Numbered from the stretch's first letter, positions 1-6,541 are shown. The stretch is DNA of 8,405 nt from an uncultured Clostridia bacterium (GCA_948946035.1 CARBKU010000044.1:1-8405), one strand, 5' to 3'. Made by a program: numbers and translations. The notes: generated by a model from the sequence alone, not told the origin.

Positions 1-896
1 TTTCCACTAATTTGATTATTTCATATGTATTTAATTCAAAATTTCTATTTCCTTTTAATATTATTTTTATGTATTGATTATTTCTTGTTTCTAAATTATT
101 TATCTTTTCAACTAATTCTTCTTTAGATATTATATCTTTTACATCTATTTCTATTTCTATAAATTCTTCTTCATCCAATGGAATAAATTCAAGTTCTATT
201 TTATCTTTTTCTAATTCTCCGAACTATCATTCCATGTTCTCCAATTTCATCAAACCCTAGGGAAATGGTAGAACCAGGATATACTATTTTTTGCATTGTT
301 TGTGTATTATAATCCTTTTTATGTATATGTCCCATTGCAATATAATCAAATCCTTTTTCTAATAACATTTTTTTAGACATAGCATTATATTGCTTGTCTT
401 CTAAATTTGCTCCATCTATAGTTCCATGTATTTCTAAAATATTTAATTTTTCACTTTTTTCTATATTAAAATCTTCTATACCACTATCTGTACAATAAAA
501 GTCATTAAATCCAAAACCATATATATTTGCTTCTTCTGTTTCTACTTTTTCTATTTTTGAACCAAATATTGTAACATTTTTGTTCCAATTAAATTGATTA
601 TAGTATGAATTTTTGATAATTGGGTCATGGTTTCCTGGAGAAATAAATATGTGCGATTCTGGTATTTCTTCAAATAATTTATTTATGTATTCTATTGTTG
701 TCTTTTTTATATATTTATGCTCATATAAGTCCCCAACTATAAATAAGTATTTTATATTATTTTCTTTTACATATTCTATTGCTTTTTTGAATGCTTTTCT
801 TTGTTCTAGCCTTCTTAAATCGCCTAAAGTTTCTTTGTCTGAAAGATTTATAAATGGACTATCAAAATGCATATCTGCTATGTGTACAAATTTCAT
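1..896 (-). CDS. yhaO: YhaO/SbcD-like DNA repair metallophosphoesterase, frameshifted, runs off left edge
   Basis: Calcineurin-like phosphoesterase of the Mre11/SbcD/YhaO group, a family of metal-dependent DNA nucleases that normally work with an SMC-like ATPase. The intact first part (896 to about 222, 225 residues) shows the metal-binding motifs in order: ADMHFDSPF (D8, H10), GDLYEH (D56), GNHDP (N89, H90), IHG (H157) and GHIHK (H190, H192). After GEHGMIV the frame reads RRIRKR and stops at 201-203. If the base at 221 is skipped, it continues as GELEKDKIELEFIPLDEEEF and stays open for 73 codons to the window edge, a typical family C-terminal region rich in Glu and Lys. The start at 896 has AGGAG six bases upstream and a promoter at 968-996. 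A partner ATPase gene (YhaN/SbcC-like) would be expected beyond the left edge but is not visible. The family is clear; the symbol yhaO rather than sbcD is an inference from the DSPF and LGFDE-type motifs. Confidence 0.85.
221..221 (-). other. Single-base frameshift (extra base) in the yhaO-like gene
   Basis: On the coding strand the codons read ATA GTT C GGA GAA TTA. Removing the C at 221 joins the phosphoesterase frame (codon starts at 896, 893 and so on) to the open frame 220 to 1, giving MIV-GELEKDK. Without removal the frame ends seven codons later. No slippery heptamer or stimulatory structure is seen here, so a mutation or a sequencing or assembly error is more likely than programmed frameshifting. 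Confidence 0.85.
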
Positions 897-916
897 ATTT
901 TTCTCCTATTCGCACC

Positions 917-946
917 AATAAAATGAATCTTCTGCCTCATTTTATT
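917..946 (-). promoter_or_regulatory. 10-bp perfect dyad in the leader of the yhaO-like gene
   Basis: AATAAAATGA (917-926) and TCATTTTATT (937-946) are perfect inverted repeats separated by ten bases. The dyad lies between the predicted transcription start (about 961) and the ribosome binding site (903-907). It could be an operator or a leader RNA hairpin. There is no T-run after it in the transcribed direction, so it is not a terminator. Function not known. Confidence 0.5.
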
Positions 947-967
947 ATTTAATTTTTTTGCAAATTT

Positions 968-996
968 ATTTTACTATATTTATTTATTTTTATCAA
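968..996 (-). promoter_or_regulatory. Sigma-A-type promoter of the yhaO-like gene
   Basis: On the minus strand a -35 box TTGATA (996-991) and a -10 box TAAAAT (973-968) are separated by exactly 17 bases. Transcription would start near 961, about 65 bases before the ATG at 896. Each box differs from consensus at one position. Base composition here is very AT-rich, so chance matches are possible, but the position before the gene is right. Confidence 0.55.
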
Positions 997-1026
997 TATA
1001 TTAGCAAAAATATTTTCGTGTTTTTT

Positions 1027-1271
1027 AAAATTGCTATCAAGGCAGAAAACTTTGGCAATATTTATATAATCTACTCGCTCCCAAAGGTTTATAATTATAT
1101 TTTTTTGTCACTGCCCCATTCTAAAAATTCTAAAGAAAAGTTTTTAAAACTTTTCTAAGAATTTTTGAACGGTTACCCTGGAATAGTTCAAAAAAAATAT
1201 AATTATAAACCTTCTCGCACTATTTAAAATATATTAGTATTGCCAAAATTTTCTGCCTCGATAGCAATTTT
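1027..1271. repeat. Long imperfect palindrome (intergenic element A)
   Basis: The left arm (1027-1107) and right arm (1191-1271) are inverted copies. The outer 34 bases match at 32 positions, starting AAAATTGCTATC at the left and ending GATAGCAATTTT at the right. A middle part of about 23 bases is diverged, and the inner 23 bases (AAGGTTTATAATTATATTTT and on) match perfectly. The centre (about 1118-1176) has its own hairpin, with GAAAAGTTTT facing AAAACTTTTC and outer AAAAATTCT facing AGAATTTTT. Folded as RNA this would be one rod of about 245 bases with an internal loop. It carries no open frame with a convincing start. Candidate MITE-like element or structured RNA; a 36-base relative lies at 8065-8100. 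This element, the terminator-like hairpin at 1282-1318 and the yhaO promoter and leader fill the gene-free stretch 897-1328. Confidence 0.75.
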
Positions 1272-1281
1272 TTCATGTTTT

Positions 1282-1318
1282 AAGCCTACAAGCATTACTT
1301 TTTTGCTTGTAGGCTTTT
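1282..1318. terminator. Terminator-like hairpin after the coupling protein gene
   Basis: AAGCCTACAAGC (1282-1293) pairs perfectly with GCTTGTAGGCTT (1305-1316), a 12-bp stem with an 11-base loop. It begins 13 bases after the stop codon of the coupling protein gene, which suggests it ends that transcript. However, the T-run (CTTTTATTT) lies on the plus-strand side. In the direction of the gene the stem is followed by AAAACATG, without a U-tract. It is therefore a better intrinsic terminator for plus-strand transcription, or only a 3' stabilising hairpin for the minus-strand message. Confidence 0.6.
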
Positions 1319-1328
1319 ATTTATTAAT

Positions 1329-3348
1329 TTAATTATCTTCTAAAGGTCCAAACAACTCGTCAAATTTTGCTTCCAATTCCTTTTGTAAATCATACATTTC
1401 ATCTTCATTATTATCTTGTGGCAACATTGGAGCTACATCATCTAAACCATCTATATTAACTGCATTTACTTTTTCTTCTTTTTCCTCTTTTATTTCTGGA
1501 AATGGTACAATTTCTTCTTTATTATTTGTTGGTGTTTCATCATCAAATAAGTCATCTAAAGATTCTACCTTTAAATTTTGAACTTCCTGTTCATCTTTCT
1601 TTTCTACATAAGGATTATATGGGTTATATTTTCTCCATGTTCCTCTATCTATTTCTCCTATATCATTATGACTTATAGCAAATTCTGCTAATTTTTTAGC
1701 CATTGGATGTTTGAAATAATAAAATTTTCTAGCTCTTACTGGTTTTATTCCCTTTTCAAAAATAATACAATCATCATTATCTAATCTACGCAATTCATCT
1801 GGTGTCATTAATGCTCTTGCCATAACTTGGTCTGAAACACTTTTTCCTGTCTTCCAGTTTTGCCTATCTCTATTAATTGAAACACTATCTCTTCCAATAG
1901 TTTTTTCACCTAAGGCTTTTGAGAAATATTCTACAGTTTTATATGAGTTACTTCCTAAGAATACATGTGTATCACAGTTACCCATTATTGTTTCATATGA
2001 CTTTTCATAGACTGCTTCTAATTGATCTATATTTTGTAATATTACACTAAAAGAAATTTTTCTACTTCTTGATGTTGAAATCTTTTTGTCAAAGTCTGGT
2101 ATTTTTCCAATATTCGCAAACTCATCTAATATAAAGAATGTTTGCTCTTTTAATTTTCCACCATTTCTATCTGCATAATCATATAATTGTTGTATCATTT
2201 GTGAGAAAAATATTGTAAGTAAAAAGTCATATGCTGTATGTGTGTCTGAAGATATTACATAAACAGCTGTCTTTTTGCTACCTATCTCATCAAAATCTAT
2301 TGTATCTGTTGATGTTAATTCCGCAATTTCTTTTGAGTCAAATTTTCCTAATTTTGACTGCAATGAACTTAGAATTGAACCATATGTCTTTTCTGGCGCT
2401 ATTTCTATAGATTTATAATACATTCTTGCTGGATGGTCATAAGGAAGTTGATTAATTAATTCTGTTAATAAGTTACTTCCTCCATTGTTATTAGCAGCTC
2501 TAACTAGTTCAGCACAACTTGCTAAATTTTGTTCTTCTTCTGGTCTAGTTGCTATTAAATAATAAATTAATGCTTTTAATAACATTTCAGCCATATCATC
2601 CCAATATGGATCTGAACCACCACCTTCAGATTTTTGACCTTTTACAACTGTATTTGCTATAACGTCAACATCTAATTCTGATGATATATGCATTAATGGA
2701 TTATATCCATCACTATATTGTGGTCTTACTAAGTTTAACACTTTTATTTCATAACCGTGTTCTTTTAGATATCCTGCTGTTTTATCATATAATTCTCCCT
2801 TTGGATCTGTAAATACATAAGAACCTAAACATTGAAATGCATTTGGTATTGAATATGATGCTGATTTACCAGAACCTGAACCGTCCAACTACTAGTACAT
2901 TTACGTTTCCTCTTTTATCAACTGGCAAGTAATTATCTTCTGCTAAAATAATTCCTTTGTTTTTATCTAATACTTGATATTGTTCTCCTCTTTGACTCCA
3001 ATCACTTGACCCATGCTCAATGTCTGAATATTCATTTTTTGGTGCTGATTTTACAAATCCTATAAAAAAGAATAATGAATAAAAAATGGTAGTTACTAAT
3101 AATGTAGAAATATATCCACTTGTTGCTCCACTTGAAAATACTTTTCCAAATGTTCCAAATGGATTTGCAATTGATGTTCCAAATGTTTCTATAAAGACTT
3201 CTAAATTAAAGTTTCCATCAGCTTTAGCCATATGAGAACTATATGCAAATGGCGAAGCAATTGCTACTGCTATTAATATCCACAGTAATGCAAATATTAT
3301 AAAATTTTTTCTATTTCTTTTTATTGCTCCTTCAATTTTATAGTTCAT
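1329..3348 (-). CDS. VirD4/TraG-type conjugation coupling ATPase (T4CP), frameshifted in Walker A
   Basis: Type IV coupling protein: a membrane-anchored hexameric ATPase that hands relaxase-DNA or protein substrates to a type IV secretion channel. With one base removed at 2883 it is 672 residues, a usual family length. It has two membrane segments (residues about 15-36 and 78-99), the EHGSSDWSQ element near 111-119 that resembles the HGSARWA-like motif of Gram-positive VirD4 proteins, and Walker A GGSGSGKS (155-162). Walker B ILDEFANIGKIP follows (D408, E409), then conserved stretches such as STSRSRKISFSVILQN. The last 90 or so residues are strongly acidic. As given, the frame from 3348 ends at 2866 (reading VVGRFRFW) and the rest is open from 2888 down to 1329; that ATG at 2888 lies inside the Walker A motif and is not a real start. 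The start at 3348 has AGGTGA upstream. It is the last gene of an operon with the 45-aa and 187-aa genes. It resembles coupling proteins of clostridial integrative elements, but no other transfer gene is in view. Confidence 0.9.
2883..2883 (-). other. Single-base frameshift (extra base) inside Walker A of the coupling protein
   Basis: The coding strand reads GTA GTT GGA C GGT TCA GGT TCT GGT AAA. Skipping the C at 2883 gives VVGGSGSGKS, the exact P-loop. Keeping it gives VVGRFRFW and a stop. Because the motif is invariant in the family, the position of the extra base is certain to within one or two bases. Confidence 0.92.
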
Positions 3349-3381
3349 AATTTCACCTACTTTTCTTGTGTAAAAGCTTTA

Positions 3382-3519
3382 TTAATCTCTTTCAATACCT
3401 TTATTTTCATTATTAGTATTTTTTATTGGTCCTCTATCATATTTTATTACCATTTCTGGGTTTGGATCAAACTCATACATACAACTTTTTTCTGGTGGCC
3501 ATTCAATATATGGTTTCAT
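3382..3519 (-). CDS. 45-aa microprotein of unknown function
   Basis: A short frame starting MKPYIEWPPEKSCMYEFD and ending NENKGIERD, 45 residues. It is supported by a near-ideal Shine-Dalgarno site, AGGAGG at 3532-3527, seven bases before the ATG. That site overlaps the stop codon of the 187-aa gene, so translation may be coupled. It ends 33 bases before the coupling protein start. It has no membrane segment or signal peptide, is rich in Pro, Glu and Lys, and carries one Cys. I do not recognise the family. The tight fit between two operon genes argues that it is real and linked to the coupling protein. Confidence 0.72.
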   Translation of the reverse strand: MKPYIEWPPEKSCMYEFDPNPEMVIKYDRGPIKNTNNENKGIERD

Positions 3520-3530
3520 TTACATTCCTC

Positions 3531-4094
3531 CTAATCTGTGATTGTTGGGCTTCCACCTAACAAACTAAACTTATTGTTGCTATCTTCCCTTATTTCAAAT
3601 ACAAAATAAGATTTATGTGGTTTTAATTTACATTTTCCTTTTACTTCATTTGTTTGCTCATCAAAATAAAGAGTTGGTTTAATTTCTTCTGTTGTTTCTG
3701 GATCTATAATTGATATAGGCCTCTTTAAATTTGGTGTATAATTAACTTCTTTATACACATTTGAACTTTCTGAATATATTGTGTCAAATTTAAAAGGCAT
3801 TGGTTTTTTAGATATTCGTACTTTATCTTCCTCCAAAATTCCATTGTTAATGACTACTTTATCTTTGGCAAAAGATAATATTACTATTTGATTGCCTTCT
3901 TTTTTTTGCTCACTAACATAAAAAGTTTTTCTACTTAGATTTCCTATTAACTCGTCTGTGTGTTCTAACCTTTCTACTGTATATTTTGGATAATCCTTTA
4001 AAAATTCCTTTTCTGTTCTATTTAACTGATATATTACTGTGTTTACTCCTTCTGGATCAGTTATACTGAAGTGTTTGCCTTGAATACTATCCAT
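3531..4094 (-). CDS. Unrecognised 187-aa protein, first gene of the coupling protein operon
   Basis: Starts MDSIQGKHFSITDPEG and ends LLGGSPTITD. The ATG at 4094 is chosen because GGGGG (4106-4102) lies seven bases upstream; the in-frame ATG at 4124 has no ribosome binding site. It has no signal peptide, membrane helix, Cys pair or catalytic motif that I can name. The composition is charged (many Lys and Glu), with alternating hydrophobic stretches such as KTFYVSE, QIVILSFAKDKVVI and KSYFVFEI that suggest a mainly beta-stranded soluble domain. It is the promoter-proximal gene of the operon with the 45-aa protein and the VirD4-like coupling ATPase. A role as substrate, adaptor or accessory of that ATPase is a guess from position only. 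Confidence 0.8.
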   Translation of the reverse strand: MDSIQGKHFSITDPEGVNTVIYQLNRTEKEFLKDYPKYTVERLEHTDELIGNLSRKTFYVSEQKKEGNQIVILSFAKDKVVINNGILEEDKVRISKKPMPFKFDTIYSESSNVYKEVNYTPNLKRPISIIDPETTEEIKPTLYFDEQTNEVKGKCKLKPHKSYFVFEIREDSNNKFSLLGGSPTITD

Positions 4095-4154
4095 TATATT
4101 TCCCCCATTTCTATGTTTTATCATAGCTTATCATTTGTTACAACTCCATTTTTA

Positions 4155-4183
4155 ATTATATCTAAAATAAAGTGTTTTGTCAA
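4155..4183 (-). promoter_or_regulatory. Consensus sigma-A promoter of the 187-aa/45-aa/coupling protein operon
   Basis: On the minus strand a perfect TTGACA (4183-4178) and a perfect TATAAT (4160-4155) are spaced by 17 bases. Transcription would start near 4148, giving a leader of about 54 bases before the ATG at 4094. The -35 box lies 17 bases past the stop codon of the J-domain gene, and no terminator separates the two, so readthrough from that gene is also possible. Confidence 0.85.
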
Positions 4184-4199
4184 TAATAAGTTATGTTAA

Positions 4200-5078
4200 T
4201 TACATTTTTTTATTATTTCTTGGATTAAATTTTGATATTTTATTTAATTTTTCAAATATTTTTTGTTCTTCTTCTGTTAACTTTTCTGGCACCATAATTT
4301 TTACTTCTGCAATTAGGTCTCCTTTTAAACCATTTTCATTTAGGTAACCTTTTCCAGGTATTCTAATTTTTTCTCCATTTTGCACTCCTTTAGGTATGTA
4401 TACATTTGTTTCTTCATCTATTGCTTCAACTTCTACTTTGGTACCTAATACCGCTTCCCATGGCGTTAAAAATAAATTTGTATATATGTCATTTCCTTTT
4501 AGTTCAAATTTTTTGTCATTTTCTATATTTATTTTTATAAATAAATCTCCGTTTTTTCCTCCATTTTTTCCACTTCTGCCTTGACCTATTAGTCTGATTT
4601 TTTCACCGTTTTTTATTCCTTTTGGTATTGTTATTGTATATGTTTTTGCTTTTCCATTTTCGTCTTTTAAAGATATTGATTTTTCTAGTCCTAAATATGC
4701 TTCATATATGCTTATATTTATTTGTGTATTTATATCTTCACCTTTTATTTGTATTTTCTTTTCTTTTTTTTCTATTTTTCCTGTTTTTCCAATTAACATG
4801 TTTAGTATTGCTACCTTTTGCCCTTTTCCTGAAAAAGCTTTGTCTTCTTTTGAAAATTTTGAATTCCATATTCTGTCATATTTTCTTTTTGAAGATGGTA
4901 CTGATAATATTTTATATGCTTCGTTTATATCTTTTATTTTTTCTTCAGCTAAGTTATCTCCTACATTTAAATCTGGATGATACTTTTTAGCCGCTACTCT
5001 ATATGCTACTTTTATTTCATCTATTGAAACACGACTTGTTTCTAATCCTAATATTTTATAATAATTCTTATAAACCAT
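4200..5078 (-). CDS. DnaJ/CbpA-type J-domain co-chaperone without zinc finger
   Basis: Class B (type II) Hsp40: it stimulates the ATPase of DnaK and presents substrates. Of 292 residues, the J domain (about 4-68) has YYKILGL, the essential HPD at 34-36 and DINEAYKILS. A linker of about 40 charged residues without the usual Gly/Phe richness follows. Two C-terminal beta domains come next (about 112-195 and 196-280), each with the family signature: IPKGIKNGEKIRLIGQGRSG with GDLFIKINI, and IPKGVQNGEKIRIPGKGYL with GDLIAEVKI. No CxxCxGxG repeats are present, so this is not the main zinc-binding DnaJ. The start at 5078 has GGGAGGA upstream and an extended -10 promoter. No DnaK or GrpE gene is next to it, so it may be an accessory J-protein. 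The symbol cbpA would be possible but is not certain. Confidence 0.9.
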   Translation of the reverse strand: MVYKNYYKILGLETSRVSIDEIKVAYRVAAKKYHPDLNVGDNLAEEKIKDINEAYKILSVPSSKRKYDRIWNSKFSKEDKAFSGKGQKVAILNMLIGKTGKIEKKEKKIQIKGEDINTQINISIYEAYLGLEKSISLKDENGKAKTYTITIPKGIKNGEKIRLIGQGRSGKNGGKNGDLFIKINIENDKKFELKGNDIYTNLFLTPWEAVLGTKVEVEAIDEETNVYIPKGVQNGEKIRIPGKGYLNENGLKGDLIAEVKIMVPEKLTEEEQKIFEKLNKISKFNPRNNKKM

Positions 5079-5110
5079 TTAAAACATCCTCCCATAAAAT
5101 AGGTATTGCT

Positions 5111-5119
5111 ATTATATCA
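5111..5119 (-). promoter_or_regulatory. Extended -10 promoter of the J-domain gene
   Basis: On the minus strand TGATATAAT (5119-5111) is a perfect extended -10 element (TGnTATAAT). No good -35 lies 16-18 bases upstream, because that place is occupied by the terminator stem, which is what one expects when an extended -10 is used. Start of transcription would be near 5104, about 26 bases before the ATG at 5078. Confidence 0.6.
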
Positions 5120-5125
5120 TATATC

Positions 5126-5159
5126 AAAAAAAAATCTATACTTTTTTATAGATTTTTTT
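5126..5159. terminator. Bidirectional intrinsic terminator between ddl and the J-domain gene
   Basis: AAAAAATCTATA (5129-5140) pairs with TATAGATTTTTT (5147-5158) around a six-base loop, with A- and T-runs on both sides. In the minus direction the stem is followed by a run of nine T. It would stop the murF-ddl transcript after it passes the long palindrome at 5171-5433, just before the promoter of the J-domain gene. The stem is AT-rich, so its strength depends on the long U-tract. Confidence 0.65.
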
Positions 5160-5170
5160 AATAAGATTAA

Positions 5171-5433
5171 CATTATGGGTACAATTCACAGTTAACTGAA
5201 ATTAATTAATAAAAAACTTCTAATAAAAAATGTGAAAATCAAACGAATGTAGAGTAATCAAGCTAGAAATTCTTAATTCATTTTTTGGAAAGAGTTCAAG
5301 CCTGTCTTGGAAGGGTGCCAAAAAATGGATTTAGAATTTCTGTGATGATTAGCTCACCCTGAGTTTGTTTGAATACTTTTTATTAAAAGTTTTTGTTATC
5401 TAATTAATTAAACTGTGAATTGTAACCATTATG
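5171..5433. repeat. Long imperfect palindrome (intergenic element B)
   Basis: The left arm (5171-5288) and right arm (5318-5433) are inverted copies with several mismatches and short gaps. Well-matched blocks are ACAATTCACAGTT with AACTGTGAATTGT at the ends, ATTAATTA with TAATTAAT, AAAAACTTCTAATAAAAA with TTTTTATTAAAAGTTTTT, and AGAAATTC...CATTTTTTGG with CCAAAAAATGG...GAATTTCT next to the centre. The 29-base centre (5289-5317) is unpaired with the arms. It lies between the ddl stop codon and the terminator at 5126-5159, so the murF-ddl message would contain it. No convincing gene is seen in 5160-5461. Sequence differs from element A; MITE-like element or structured RNA are both possible. Confidence 0.75.
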
Positions 5434-5461
5434 AAAATTGCCATTAGGAATAGAGAATTTA

Positions 5462-6505
5462 TTATCTATTTAATCCTAAATTTATAATTTTATCTAAAAG
5501 TTCCTTATGAGCTATTCCGCTAGCTTTAAATAATTTAGGATACATACTTATTACAGTAAATCCTGGAAGTGTATTTATTTCATTAATATAAATATCTTGT
5601 GTACCATTTTCTATAAAGAAATCTACTCTTGACAAACCTTTTCCACTAATTGCCTTAAAAGCCTTTATTGCTTGACTTTTTATCTTATCTGAAATTTCTT
5701 CATCTATCTCAGCTGGAATATCTGTTTTAGATTTGGTATTTTTATATTTTGCATCATAACTATAAAATTCTTCTGCTGAAAGCACTTCTCCAATACAAGA
5801 AGCAATAACATCTTCATTACCTAGAACTGCACATTCTACTTCTCTTCCGCTAATTCCTTGCTCAATTAATATTTTACTATCAAAATTTGTAGCATATTTT
5901 ATAGCTTCACTTAATTCTTGTATATTTCTTGCTTTATTTATTCCAACACTAGAACCTGAATTTGAAGGCTTTACAAACATAGGAAAAGATAAATCTTTAG
6001 CAATTAATTCAGTAACATCTTGTAAGGCTAGCCTTGTTTCATTAAATTTTTCGTCAATATAAATATAATCGTCTTTATACTTTCTTACATATTTATATTT
6101 AGCTTGTTTTAAACCAGCTTTTTCAAATATAATTTTAGTATATACTTTATCCATCCCCACACTTGACGATAGCACTCCACATCCAACATATGGAACTTTA
6201 GCCATTTCGAATAGTCCTTGAATTGTGCCATCTTCTCCATATAAACCATGTAACACTGGAAAAATAACATCCATTTTTTTTATGTATTCAATTATGTTAT
6301 CAATTTTTTCTTTCTTTTTTTCTATGTTTATATCTTTTGCTATATTAAATTTTACTTTCCACCAAGAACCTTCAATATCTATATATATTGGATATATTTC
6401 ATATTTCTCCCCATCTAAATTTTTTAAAATAGAATTTGCAGAATTAACTGAAACTTCATTTTCACTTGACATTCCACCAAAAATAACGCCTATTTTTTTT
6501 AACAT
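5462..6505 (-). CDS. ddl: D-alanine--D-alanine ligase
   Basis: ATP-grasp enzyme that joins two D-alanines for the end of the peptidoglycan stem peptide, in the cytoplasm. From the chosen start it has 347 residues, the normal length. Motifs: IGVIFGGMSSENEVSV at the N-terminus, VLHGLYGEDGTIQGLFE (84-100), YVGCGVLSSSVGMDK (106-120), MFVKPSNSGSSVGINK (176-191), SGREVECAVLG (219-229), the omega-loop motif FYSYDAKY (247-254), GLSRVDFF (290-297) and INEINTLPGFT (308-318). The FYSYDAKY motif with its tyrosine is typical of D-Ala-D-Ala rather than D-Ala-D-Lac ligases, so no vancomycin-resistance type is indicated. The start at 6505 is preferred because AAAGGAG (6520-6514) lies eight bases upstream; the ATG at 6511 is only two bases from that site and the one at 6541 lacks a site. 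The gene follows murF by 36 bases. Confidence 0.96.
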   Translation of the reverse strand: MLKKIGVIFGGMSSENEVSVNSANSILKNLDGEKYEIYPIYIDIEGSWWKVKFNIAKDINIEKKKEKIDNIIEYIKKMDVIFPVLHGLYGEDGTIQGLFEMAKVPYVGCGVLSSSVGMDKVYTKIIFEKAGLKQAKYKYVRKYKDDYIYIDEKFNETRLALQDVTELIAKDLSFPMFVKPSNSGSSVGINKARNIQELSEAIKYATNFDSKILIEQGISGREVECAVLGNEDVIASCIGEVLSAEEFYSYDAKYKNTKSKTDIPAEIDEEISDKIKSQAIKAFKAISGKGLSRVDFFIENGTQDIYINEINTLPGFTVISMYPKLFKASGIAHKELLDKIINLGLNR

Positions 6506-6541
6506 TTTCATCTCTCCTTTATTTATAGTATATTCATTCAA

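Noticed and set aside
613..921. Plus-strand open frame of 102 codons over the yhaO-like gene
   Set aside because: It is antisense to a clear phosphoesterase, has no ribosome binding site, and shows the Phe/Ser/Ile-rich composition of a shadow frame in AT-rich DNA. The same applies to plus-strand frames over 4396-4990, 6225-6683 and 7197-7823.
958..1158. Plus-strand open frame of 66 codons in the intergenic region
   Set aside because: It runs through the promoter of the yhaO-like gene and into one arm of the palindrome, has no Shine-Dalgarno site and a low-complexity Phe/Tyr/Ile product.
1027..1271. Insertion sequence with transposase or CRISPR array
   Set aside because: The repeats are inverted, not regularly spaced direct repeats, and no transposase frame or remnant is found between the arms; target duplications could not be shown reliably in the T-rich flanks.
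2866..2900. Programmed +1 frameshifting to make the coupling protein
   Set aside because: No slippery sequence, rare codon next to a stop or stimulatory element is evident, and a frameshift inside the P-loop would be a strange place for regulation. Mutation or sequence error is simpler.
4111..4126. Small dyad CTATG...CATAG in the leader of the 187-aa gene
   Set aside because: Only a 5-bp stem in AT-rich sequence, not distinguishable from chance.
4200..5078. Canonical DnaJ
   Set aside because: The four CxxCxGxG zinc-binding repeats are missing and no dnaK or grpE is adjacent.
5462..6505. D-Ala-D-Lac ligase (vancomycin-resistance type)
   Set aside because: The omega-loop motif FYSYDAKY with tyrosine is typical of D-Ala-D-Ala ligases, and no vanH or vanX neighbours are present.
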